Position numbers and translations under genes: made by a program
Assembly (NCBI GenBank): GCA_013368375.1
Contig: JAACJP010000017.1
Span: forward strand, 744,001 to 808,000
DNA: 64,000 nt
Source: Tricholomella constricta
Taxonomy: Eukaryota; Basidiomycota; Agaricomycetes; Agaricales; Lyophyllaceae
Reading direction: 5' to 3'
The notes under the pieces: generated by a model
What the model saw: the letters and a program-made list of their open reading frames with translations, nothing else
Databases searched by the model: none
Told to the model about the DNA's origin: nothing
Shown here: positions 38,317 to 47,942 of the stretch, one piece after another
Numbering within the stretch: position 1 is the first letter of the stretch
Layout of the letters: the number at the start of each line of letters is the position of its first letter

Positions 38317-39035
38317 TGTAGATCCTCCTGATGAGGGGTGCGGGTGTGCACCGTACCTGGTGTCGGGACCAGGGTGCTCTGGGGTGGTGACTCCACCGAG
38401 CGCAACAGACCTTCGTTCGTTATCCGGTGTACGGGAGGAATTCCGGTTACTACCAGACTCCCGTCGGCCTCTCGTTGCTTGTCCGCCTCCTATCCTTGAG
38501 CTTCCTTCATTGGGGAGTTCGTCGGCGGGTGGAACTCTTTCCCCTCCGGATGCGTCAAGCTCGCGGCCTGTTGTGTTCGTTCCGGGAGGTTGTGGTGAGT
38601 TCTGTGTTGTTATTCTGTTAGTAGCGATTAGTATACTTTATTATACTCCAGGGATGGCTAGCAAGGCCATGCCCTTCGGGGGTGGATCTCTTTCTCGATC
38701 GTAGTCCAACAGGGAAGAGCTACAGTCTTGAGAGAGTGGCCGAGGAACTCGGCGTGGCCCCACCCTATCGGCCTCTAGTTGAGTTTATACGTCTTCCGAT
38801 TACCTGTCCTATAGCTAGTCAGTAAATTCATCATCCAACGTTGCGGGATGCGTGCAAGGTTGCACGGACACATCACGGCTTATTCGGTCCCTGAATAACC
38901 TTTCCTCGACGGAGGGTGATATACAGACAGAGTGAGTAGTCATATATATTTGAAGGACAGCAGCCTATGGGTCTGTGTCTACTGCATGTGTAGGTGGTAC
39001 CTATGAGTGTTGTGTAGTGGGTAGAAAATAGGGAT

Positions 39036-39977
39036 TTAGGTGTAGGTAACATGGGTCCACCCTTCGTTTGACTGGTGGGCTCCTCTTCCCTGTCCGCGGC
39101 CACGGCCACGACCACGGCCTCGACCGCGGCCCCTGCCCCCACCTCTGGGGTTCGACCCTTCTCCCCTTGTTTCTGCCATAGCCTCTAGGCGTTTCTTGTG
39201 GCGTTCGTTATTGTCCGGGAGCGGGCCCAGCCATTCGGGGGTTTTTGGGAAGGGGCACGCATGGGCGGGGTGGGTGTTCGACTTGCACCAGGAGCACTCG
39301 ACCGTCCTCTTCTCGGTGAGTAGTTGGTGGAAACCCAGCCATAGTGGGATGTTACGAATGATGTTGAGGTAGTCTGAGTGGAGACGGTGATCGTCGGTAA
39401 GCGGTTTACCGGTTAACTGCCAGATAGGGGCTTTGCGTCCATTGACATCGTCAGTGTCGATGTAGCGTAGGTCGAAGGTGTTAGTGGCCGAGACGACACG
39501 TTCGTTGACGGATCCTGAGCCCCAAAGGCTGCTGGCTGAGGTGAGACGGTTGACGATGGTACGAAAGCGGGGGTTGTGCCAGAGGGTGGACTTGATGCGG
39601 CCCAGAGCATTGTTCCTTGCTTCGTCCCCTTCCTCTACGGCGTCACCTGAGATATTCATGATGACCCACGAGTGGGCGTCTTTGTCGAAGGGGAGGGCGT
39701 GGAATGCGAGTTCGCGTGAGATAGCGAAAGTTTGCTGCCAGAGGAGGAAGCTCCTGAGTTCGGTTGAGGCGCCGTCTAGGACCATTGTCCAGGGTTTCTC
39801 GAAGTCGCGCCTTTGGTTGGGGCGGCTCCTGGCTACAGGCCTGGATATGGAGAGTTTCTGGTCGTCGCTCCCGATACCTAGGGATCGAAGGAAATTCACG
39901 ATGTCCGTGTTGAGGTGAGGATGGTCTCGGAAAAGGCGGTTTCCCGCTCCGAAGGGGACAATCGCTATGTAGTTGTC
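39036..39977 (-). pseudogene. LINE ORF1 (gag-like), 3' part
   Basis: The frame runs from DNYIAIVPFGAGNRLF (39977) to a stop at 39036; a TGA just upstream (39978-39980) lies at the inversion junction. It contains a CCHC knuckle, CSWCKSNTHPAHACPFP, and a C-terminal RGG/RG repeat (GRGRGRGRGRGRGQGRG) likely to bind RNA. The N-terminal part is found in opposite orientation at 40020-40522, so no complete ORF1 can be made. Confidence 0.82.
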
Positions 39978-40019
39978 TCATAAAGGCCACCATATAACCT
40001 CTACCACCCATAGACCTAA

Positions 40020-40522
40020 ATGCCCCAAATCAACAGCACCCTAAACGCAGCCCCCCACACCAACCGTATAACCGGGGACAGCGACTCGAGTAGACCGGCG
40101 AAACGCTCGCGCAAAGACAACGGTAACCCAGAGATAACCAGGTCAGACCACGAAGTGCGTCCCCCACCACCCCTCACTCGTACCCCACTAATACCCCCGA
40201 CCTAGGCGTCTAGATCAGAGGAGTACGATCTCCAAGAAGAAGAGGAAGACACCATCGACGACCTAGACTCCCGTCCAAAACGCCCGGAACCGCGTCGCAA
40301 GATGGCAGATACCTTTGTCTTTCCAAACGCTTTCGACATGAAGGACCTCCCCACCCTCAGTGACCAGAACCCTGCCATCCAACAATCTTGCCAGGGCCCT
40401 CTTCCCTTCACCCCCGCGCCTACGGCCATCGCCTTCACCCGCGCAGCCCTTCCACGCAGCGTCATCCCCATGACCACCCTCCTTAACAACCTCCACCTCA
40501 CCATCTCCGAGGAAGTCGAAAA
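40020..40522 (+). pseudogene. LINE ORF1, inverted 5' part
   Basis: Starts MPQINSTLNAAPHTNRITGD with a basic cluster (RPAKRSRKDN), has one in-frame TAG at 40203-40205, then continues in the same frame: EEEEDTIDDLDSRPKR, MADTFVFPNAFDMKDLPTLS, NNLHLTISEEVEK. The last element codon abuts the TSD at 40523. Assignment to ORF1 rests on its position inside the TSD and its ORF1-like composition, not on a database match. Confidence 0.65.
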
Positions 40523-40538
40523 GGCCTCCGGCTTTCTT
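40523..40538 (+). repeat. 16-bp target-site duplication, right copy (LINE)
   Basis: Exact match to 32944-32959. It places the outer end of the inverted segment at 40522. Confidence 0.88.
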
Positions 40539-41109
40539 CTTCTGTCGCCTGCTTATTCCGCTCATAAGTAACTCTCCAAGTGTCCTTCTAGCCTCATAAA
40601 TGATGTCCAATCGCTGGAAATATCAGTCGCGCTTCACGCCTCTTATATGTTTTATGCGCCCCTGTGCGCCCTAGGCTCTCATGTGCCAAACTAGACTTGA
40701 ACGCACCGGGTTGATCGCTTCGGTATCTTGCACGCCCCTCCGGAAGCTCGCGCCTCTTTCCCGGCCTTTATCTCATCTTCAAGCAACTTGTCAAGCAACG
40801 ACCTTACTTAGATGCAAATGGCGCCTTCGACTAACCCAGGTTTGGCGAGAACACTGCCTAGCGCCCGTCGCCCAAATCTAGTTTCGGCTCCTAGATATTA
40901 GCCCCAAACGGCTCAGTCTACTATAAGAGGGTTCAGTTGATTGACTCGTCGAAGTTAGGTCGATCAGATGCGCACATCCTTGTACGAGTAGGTCACCTGC
41001 CAGGGGTATTTCGCAGTCTCGCGACTCGCAACTTGGTCAACAACAATTAATATTCACATTATTTGCCAGACAAGTGCAGTGTTCGTAGCTTTATAGAATA
41101 AGTACATCA
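40539..41109. other. Intergenic region
   Basis: About 570 bp between the LINE insertion and the next gene. Nothing recognised. Confidence 0.4.
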
Positions 41110-43013
41110 TCAACTCTCCAGATATGGAGGAGGATTTGTATATCCCAATCCGAAATTACTCTGGGACTCCTCTCTGGTCAGCTCTGCAATCCTTCCTCGT
41201 AGGTCTGCCACGGACGGGCTACTTTCTCCAGTTTCTACAAGCTGCCTGTTGAGCGCGGTTACCAGTTCCTCGAGCCTCTGCATACGATTGCGCAACGCTT
41301 CCCCTCCGACCATGGCTGCTCCGCTGCCACCGTCGTGGCCTTGGGGATGCGAAACTGGAACGAAATCGGAGAGCCGCTGGTGGTTCACGGCGAGCCCAGA
41401 GCTTAGTTCGTGCTTTCTCTCCGAAAGTATTGACTTGTGCTGTCCTGTGAAACTACCTGAAAAGTCGGGACTTGGGGCCAAGGATGTGAAGGGTCGGACG
41501 GTGAAGGGTTCAGACACTGCACGATTGCGATGAGTTGCCATATGACCGAGACATGCGAAAAATATAATCACCTGTATCTCCAGCAGGTGGATCTGCCTCC
41601 GTCTTGTCGGTTGTGTGCTTGAAGAGTCTTTTTCGGTACAGAACTATAATAATCAACAGGATGAGTATCACAATGCCACCGACAATGCCACCCGCGATGG
41701 GTCCCGCTGCGCTTGGTTTAGAGGTAGAACTGGAGTCCGAGTTGTCGGAAGGAAGGAGTGTAGGGTCAATTGGGTCTGAACTTGTTGTCGAGCTGGGCAA
41801 GATGGTGTCCTGCGTGACACTAGGGTTGTTGATTCCCACTTTGTCGGAACCTGTCGAGATCTCTGCTGTTGGCGAAGATTGCGAGGGTGATGTCGCTGGT
41901 GAAGAAGAAGATGTAATGTCCGAACTCGTCGAGGGTGAAGGCGACGATGGTAAAGGGGAAGAGGTGGGCGAGGGTAGGTTCACTGTGGTGACTACAGTGG
42001 GCAATTTGACGTAGTTGAGCCAGGGGCCTGTGCCATTTCCAGCAAATCCAACGGCAGAACCCCAGGCGGAATCATCGAACGTTGGAGTTTCGAAGTTTAC
42101 AGGGACAATTTTTGTGGCGCGCCAGCCCTTGTCCGAGACGAGCGTAACCGTCGATCCATCAGAATGGGCAATTTGGATCGCGACGAGAAGGCCCGCAGTA
42201 CTGTCCTCTCCCTCAACGTTAAGGTTGTTGCTCGTGTGGATTGCGAAGACGTTGGTCCCTGAATAAAGAGAGACATGGTACCTCTGCGCTGTCAGCCAAT
42301 CAGCGTGAGATCCAATCAAGTGACCGTTGATGTAGAGCGTAAATCCGTTGTCGGCAGTTATGAGGATGTCTGCAGATATAGCGGATACCCCGGATGGCGG
42401 CGCATACGTCCTGCGGAAGGCGCGATCCTCTGCGGGAGCATAGGGAAGGTTATGCTCCAATGTCCACACCCACTGCGACGTGATTCGAAAAGTGCGCGCG
42501 AGCGCATCGTCAGTCTGGCGCTTGGCGAGTGTCGAATCTATTGTTGGGTCTGTGAAAGAGAAAACGCCCGTGTCGAACTCCGAAGAGGCAGAGACTGATC
42601 CAGCGTCTGTTTCGATACGAACCTGCCAGAAATAACGAGTGTGTGATGAAAGGGTTGGACCAGTATAATTAATCAAACGTCGCCCGTTGTGACGAACCAC
42701 CCCACTGTTCCATATGTCGCTTGCGCCTGCGTGGTGTCTTGAGATAACGAGTTGGTAAGAAGTCTGCTTAACATCAGGCACTGAAGACGACAATGTCCAG
42801 GAAAAATAAGGGCTTGATTCTAAATGATCAGGTGGACCTCGAAGATTCAATAGGTTGAGCTGGGCGGCTTGCGAGCATATGAGGAAGAGTATTTATCACA
42901 TCACATCTGGGACAGGACGTACCGGCACCAAAGGCTTCGCACTGGCTCGTGTACGTCGTCAGTGTGAAGATTATAGCGCTACTATACGCTACCACTGACA
43001 TATAGTTGAGCAT
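41110..43013 (-). CDS. Secretory-pathway membrane protein with rhamnosidase-N-like ectodomain and Ser/Thr stalk
   Basis: Three exons. Exon 1 (43013 down to 42923) encodes a signal peptide (SVVAYSSAIIFTLTTYTSQCEA). Exon 2 begins at 42867. Exon 3 follows a short intron near 41,520-41,570 and ends at the stop at 41110. The ectodomain begins with a Fn3-like module (SSPYFSWTLSSSVPDVKQTSYQLVIS, ARYFWQVR-type strand HTRYFWQVRIETDAGS, EFDTGVF) as in the N-terminal part of GH78 rhamnosidases. A jelly-roll-like domain follows (ITADNGFTLYINGHLIGSHADW, GTNVFAIHTSNN). Then comes a long Ser/Thr/Pro stalk, one membrane helix (GGIVGGIVILILLIIIVLY) with RKR stop-transfer, and a cytosolic tail with a coiled coil (RMQRLEELVTALNRQLVE). 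No catalytic GH78 barrel is present, so a sugar-binding or surface role is an inference. Confidence 0.78.
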
Positions 43014-43043
43014 ATCTTGACGGAGACTCAGATAAAGACTCAC

Positions 43044-43629
43044 CTCGCATCGTGGGCGTAAACTAAGATATCGACATTTCGAGCTGTCCTGGTCAATGAT
43101 CAGCGCTTCCGGTTTTCAACGTCCGATGTGATGAAAACAAGGGCTATCATGAAAATCATTGATGGACCCCGCAAGGTCCATATACATTTTGAACGATTGT
43201 CTCCAAAATCGTTTTTTTGGAGTCTGGTACCGAGACTACCCGCAAGGGTCGAAATATTAGATCTAGAATTTGGGTATGATTTTTGCTCGCGCTTGACCGT
43301 ACAGAAAGTGTCAAGGCCAAATCATGAAGAGTTGAGCGCGTTCAAAGCCACTTGGGAATTCAAGAGAAGCCGCTTCAGAAGTCCAATGATAAAAGCGTCA
43401 CAGGAAAAAGAAGTCAGAGGCTCAAACATGCGAATAGCGGAGGATCTTCGGGATTTGGCACATAAGGTGATCATAGAAGTCGTCAGCGGTGCGTCAGCGC
43501 TCTGAAATATCTCAGCTGCTTCCAGGAGAACTTACATTTGTTGTACATATGCGGGCGAGTATTTATACACGGAGATAGTACAATGGCTCAACTCAATAGA
43601 ATAACCGCGCGGGATAGGCAAGGCCCCAA
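43044..43629. other. Intergenic region downstream of ECM4 copy 2
   Basis: About 590 bp. A short perfect hairpin (CTCCAAAA..TTTTGGAG) is visible near 43200-43221, possibly incidental. No gene recognised. Confidence 0.35.
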
Positions 43630-45021
43630 CTATAAGGGCATAATATGGGGAAGTGGGCCGACAGGGACAACCCTGTGTGGGTTCAGCTGAAACGACAGCA
43701 TTATTTCCTTCATCTTAATGGCTGGTAAAACAGTAAGGTGCTTACGAATGGATTGGACCAATAATAAAGGGCCTTGATGTGATCGAAGTCAGTGGTAGAC
43801 TTGAACGCGTCGTTGTTCCAGTATAGTTGTCGCATCCACCTGTAACATCGCATGATTAAATTTGGAACTGGAGGACAACATCATGCTGCACCTGTGGATT
43901 GCAGGATAGCCATCCCGGATAGTTCTGAGGTTACATTTGAAATGCCCAACATATGCGACATCAAAGCGAATCTAAGCGAAATATTAAGATGACAAACCGT
44001 GTGAGGATGGGATAGAGACATACAGTGGTCACAAAGAGCCTAATGTCTGCCTCGGTAAGCTGGTTTCCGACAAGGAAGTCTTTGCCGTCAAGTAATTTCT
44101 CAACCTTATCAAGCGCCTCGAAAACGTCTGCGACGCCTTTTACGTACGCAGTCTGCGTGGTAGCAAGTCCGGCACGATAAACACCATCTGATAAATGGAG
44201 ACGTCATTTCCAGAAATAGATGTAACGAGATGAGAACAATGTACTGTTGATATTTTCAAAGATCCATCCGTTGACTTCGTCGATATCGGTGCGAAGGTTT
44301 TCCGGGTAGAAGTTCAATGATGCTTTATCCGTAGGGAGAAAATCGTTAAAGGCAGTGTTTAAGATACGAATAATCTCGGAGCTTTCGTTGTTGACAATCG
44401 TATGCGCCTTCTTATCCCAGAGGATAGGGACGGTGAACCTGGAAGAGTTTGCGTCATTTCAAGGAGATGTGTAACCATGGTATGGACAGGACGAACCTGC
44501 CTTGGTAATCTGGGTCAACCTTGAAGTACAGATCCTTGACATGTTCGGAATTGTAAAGGGTATCGATATCTGCACCCGCAAAGTTGTCGACATTGGCAAA
44601 TGGCCATCCCAAAGTGCCCATGCGGGGAGAGACCACGGTGACAGCTTGGAAGATCGTCAACACTCGGAGAATCTCAAAACATTGAGATCAGCTCACAAAT
44701 GACGTTTTCGAGCCCTTTCAGCTTCCTTAGAATCAAAGTCCTTGAGGCCCAAGCTATAATCAATGGAAGGCCGTCCTTAGCACATCATTTCAAGGCTATG
44801 TCGAGGAGTGCTCACGGCAAGCAAATGACACGTAAAGATGATATCGGTCTAGCGTATATTTCCTTGTAAGAAGACTCATTGCCTTGAAAATGAAACTGCT
44901 CACCAGCTTCTGGCTCAAACTTTCCACCTTTCTCGATTGAACTGCGAAACACGGTTTCCGGGTGCTTGTAGCTTCCATCCTTCTCAATTTTGACTGGTGC
45001 TAGTGGGCCGATGAACGGCAT
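43630..45021 (-). CDS. ECM4: S-glutathionyl-hydroquinone reductase / ECM4 (Xi-class GST), copy 2
   Basis: Paralogue of the gene at 21074-22569, on the opposite strand. From [16 protein letters not shown] (45021) it reads [35 protein letters not shown], with the catalytic Cys in ACPWA. It continues [73 protein letters not shown] and [17 protein letters not shown], ending with the stop at 43630-43632. Intron positions match copy 1, including the one inside the Pro codon of CPWA. The N-terminus is uncertain: codons upstream of the ATG still resemble copy 1 (LQNSD versus LQSD), yet a stop codon in the same frame ends the Helitron gene only 27 nt upstream. The original first exon or promoter may be lost. 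Confidence 0.88.
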
Positions 45022-45048
45022 ATCCGAGTTCTGCAGTCCGGGAGCGGG

Positions 45049-47498
45049 TCAGGTGATGTTGGGAAGTTGGAGAGCATACACAGCAACGATCGGAGCACGA
45101 TTGTCCAGATCATCAAGAGAAATGTCGGTGATGTTCCCTTCATAAGTCATTGAGCCCCCCGCGACTAAACCATCGTGCTTCCAAACGGACCCAAGGGGTG
45201 AAATCACTCGACAGGTGAAATGATACCTTCCATGGTATATGATGCCAGATAATGTGTATTCCGCAGTTAGTTGAGCTTCCCGCGTTGATATAGGTACAAT
45301 CAAATTCAACACAAGTTTCAAATTTCCGCTTGCTGAGTCAAACGCCAAAAGAGGCGGCGCCTGCACAAAGGTGTGCACTCTGATAAGATTCCTTCGACAA
45401 GTGCGACATCGGGAGCTTGTTTGGATGCGAAAGCGTCGGACGTAGTCTTGTATAGATGTGTTTGTATTGACACGCAATACAGGGACAAGTGAACTCGAGA
45501 TCGAAGACTGCATGGGACCAACGACATGACCTCTGGTACAGATCCTGACAGATGACATCACTTGCTCAGAAGCGGACAAGAGCCTATCCAATATTTCGTG
45601 GACGCTTGAGTATCTACCCCAGGGGAAGGTAGCTCCAGAAAGAGAGAACAACTCATAACGCAAGTCATCACGGACATTTTCAAGAGAAATGGCCTGTGAC
45701 CTGGCATGTTCATTGAAGCCTGCAATAAGCGGACGAAGATGCTCAGTATTAAAGTTGCTCAGCAAGACTGTCATAACATCAGGGTTCTGTCTCCAAATGT
45801 TATGCAAGACGGCCATTGTTGCATCGTAGGCGCAACTATTATCTCTCCAGGGTGTACCACTTGGGGACTCTTCGTCATGATTATGATTCAGGGCAGGCAA
45901 TCCCGTATCCCCCAACAATTTCTTTCTTTTACGGTTAGGCATATCATTTAGCAGATCATCAGGGGCTACATTGTCAAACCTCAGTTTGCGCTTCTGGTCT
46001 TGGAATCCCTGCGGCTCAATATTAGAGTGCTGTTGCTTGCGAGAATCTGGATTTGTGCCTCTTGCTGGGACATACACGCTTTTTGGCTGCAATGAAGCCT
46101 TTTTACTTGGCTTTGTGAGTATGCTCCAATCTACGTCTTCAAGAACCCAGCTCAAGAATGGATCGGATTTACTCCAGCGGATGGCGGGATTGATGGTAGG
46201 AGGCATGTAATCTATGCCTTTACAAGCACGGAAGGAGTCAATCAATGTGTTTCGCCGGTCTGCGTCATGCATGCCTTCAGGCAGTTTACCTTCAAATCTC
46301 ATACAGGTGATGTTGTCCAGCAATTCTAATTCACGGAATTCCTGACGCAGCTGTCCCGATGCACCGCCTGTAATTTTGTCACTGTTGAACCCTTGTAACG
46401 TAATGGTACCCCTTGCTGAGACACCACGCGAGAGGGATGTATACATTGCCTGGTGAGAGATGCAATTCTGTATGTGAACGACATTGAAGTCCCTAGTCTT
46501 GCCTTGGGAAGAATATTCCGTCATCGCAAAATTTGGCAAGACTTCAACCTGCGTACGAGAGACGTTTAGAGGTGAATCGTTTCGAAGATAACAGACGGTG
46601 GCAACAGTGCTTTTTGTCAGTGGCACAACATTTTCAGGTAAGCCCGGAACTTTAACTGACATAGGAGCATCTTTCAAGCGAACAAATAGTGTGTCGAGAA
46701 TCCTTTGGCCATATGACCCTGGTACAGATATCCAGGAGTGGACATAGGCCTCTTGACCACGCGTTATACATAGCTCTGTTGCCAAATTTTGGCGAATCAT
46801 AACAGGCAAGCCGACACACAGAGACAATTTGCCTGGAATCAGCTTCTTATTTGAGCAGTGAGGGGAGTCCCACAAATCTTTCTGCACCTTCTCTGAGACC
46901 TTTTGCTTTTCAACTCGCGTTCTATTACCTGCAGCCTTTCTCTTTGCGCGATCACCAGCATCTTCCGGTGGTGCGACAAGATCTTCTGAATAGAAATCGG
47001 TCAGGGTTTGGTGAGTCTCAAGTGCAAAACACTGTGAGCCAACCAGGTTGATTGCATCCTTGTCAGCATTAAAAGAGGTGATGATCGAAACATTTCTAAA
47101 CTGTTTCTCAGTGATGCTTTGATAGCCCGGGGACTTGCTCGATTTCAGAGACCGCAAGAAGATAAGGTCTTCTGGGGTGCAACGCTTGTAGCGCATGTTT
47201 TCCAGGGCCTTCCTCAATTTTTTGTCCTCTGGTGTGTTGTGCGTCTGTCGCATGTTCTTACGAAGAATGACCACCGTAGTTACTTGCTGCCACAATGCCT
47301 TCCCGATAGCCTCTTCCTGATGTACCAGTGTGGCCCCTTTAGTCCCAACGGTTCGGCTATACAATGCAACTCCTTCCCCACCCATGGCGGGAGGCAGTTG
47401 TGCAAAGTCACCTGCAAAAATCATGTTCATTCCGCCAAACGGTGTGTCGGCGTTTCCCAGCACCTGCGCCAGCCTGGCACTAATCTTATAAAGATCCC
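45049..47498 (-). pseudogene. Helitron helicase, C-terminal half with deubiquitinase-like domain
   Basis: Continues the PIF1-type helicase directly after the LTR insertion: LYKISARLAQVLGN, then GGMNMIFAGDFAQLPPA (motif III), VVILRKNMRQ, LCVGLPVMIRQN, EYSSQGKTRDFNVVHI (motif V) and QAMYTSLSRGVS (motif VI). After a linker comes a separate domain with PWRDNSCAYDATMAVLHNIW (candidate catalytic Cys codon at 45832-45834) and GIIYHGRYHFTCRVI followed by WKHDGLV (candidate catalytic His codon at 45220-45222). This is the Cys-box/His-box arrangement of ubiquitin-specific proteases. The frame ends VYALQLPNIT at 45049. It is separated from the N-terminal half by the inserted Gypsy element, so it is scored as a disrupted gene. 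Confidence 0.88.
47494..47498 (+). repeat. 5-bp target-site duplication, left (Gypsy-1)
   Basis: ATCCC directly precedes the LTR end TGTTAG and is repeated at 53800-53804. Confidence 0.9.
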
Positions 47499-47942
47499 TG
47501 TTAGGGCAACCCTTACAGTGGAGCGCTATCACACTGGCAAGGGGGAATCCGAAGTTATATTGATGTACAGTAACGAAGGTAAGTAAGGCTTACCTGGCAA
47601 GGGGGAATTCGAAGAGAATAGTGTAAAGGATTCCCAAATGCCAGGGGGCCGACTATATACGAGTGTAGGACGTGAGGGCCGGTCCTCCAGAGTGTACTGT
47701 ACATGTAATAATAACGAATGGTGTGCGGCGCGTGTATGGACACGTTCCCGACGCTGTCCGATCCTCGTGGCCCAGGGTACGCGCGGGGAGTGAGGGGAAG
47801 CGACAGGAAGTGAGTAAGTATGTACACCGACGCTTGAGTCGGAGCGTCGGGTCGGGATCGCGATCGGTCGGTCGGGGGCGAACGCGTGAGTCGGAGAACG
47901 ATCTGTGAGCGTCAGAGAGCGTGAACGAGAGTTCCCCTGACA
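47499..47942 (-). repeat. Gypsy-1 3' LTR (444 bp)
   Basis: In sense orientation it starts TGTCAGGGGAAC and ends GCCCTAACA. It matches the 5' LTR except for about seven single-base changes, all transitions, and a 60-bp segment missing here. A short internal direct repeat (GGCAAGGGGGAAT unit at about 47537 and 47597) is shared by both LTRs. The polypurine tract (sense AAAAGGGGGGGTGA) abuts it at 47943-47956. Confidence 0.93.

Larger units (their letters stand above)
32960..40522 (-). mobile_element. Tad-like non-LTR retrotransposon (LINE) with inverted 5' end
   Basis: The element reads on the minus strand and ends in a poly(A) tail seen as about 30 T at 32957-32987. Order in the sense direction: ORF1 remainder (39036-39977), ORF2 (33208-38316), 3' UTR, poly(A). 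The 5' part of ORF1 (40020-40522) is in the opposite orientation, adjoining the rest near 39,980-40,019. A 16-bp duplication flanks the whole insertion. This is the architecture known for twin priming in LINEs. Confidence 0.88.

Noticed and set aside
43200..43221. Hairpin CTCCAAAA..TTTTGGAG considered as a Helitron 3' terminus
   Set aside because: It is AT-rich, no CTRR end follows at the proper distance, and it lies beyond an intact host gene.
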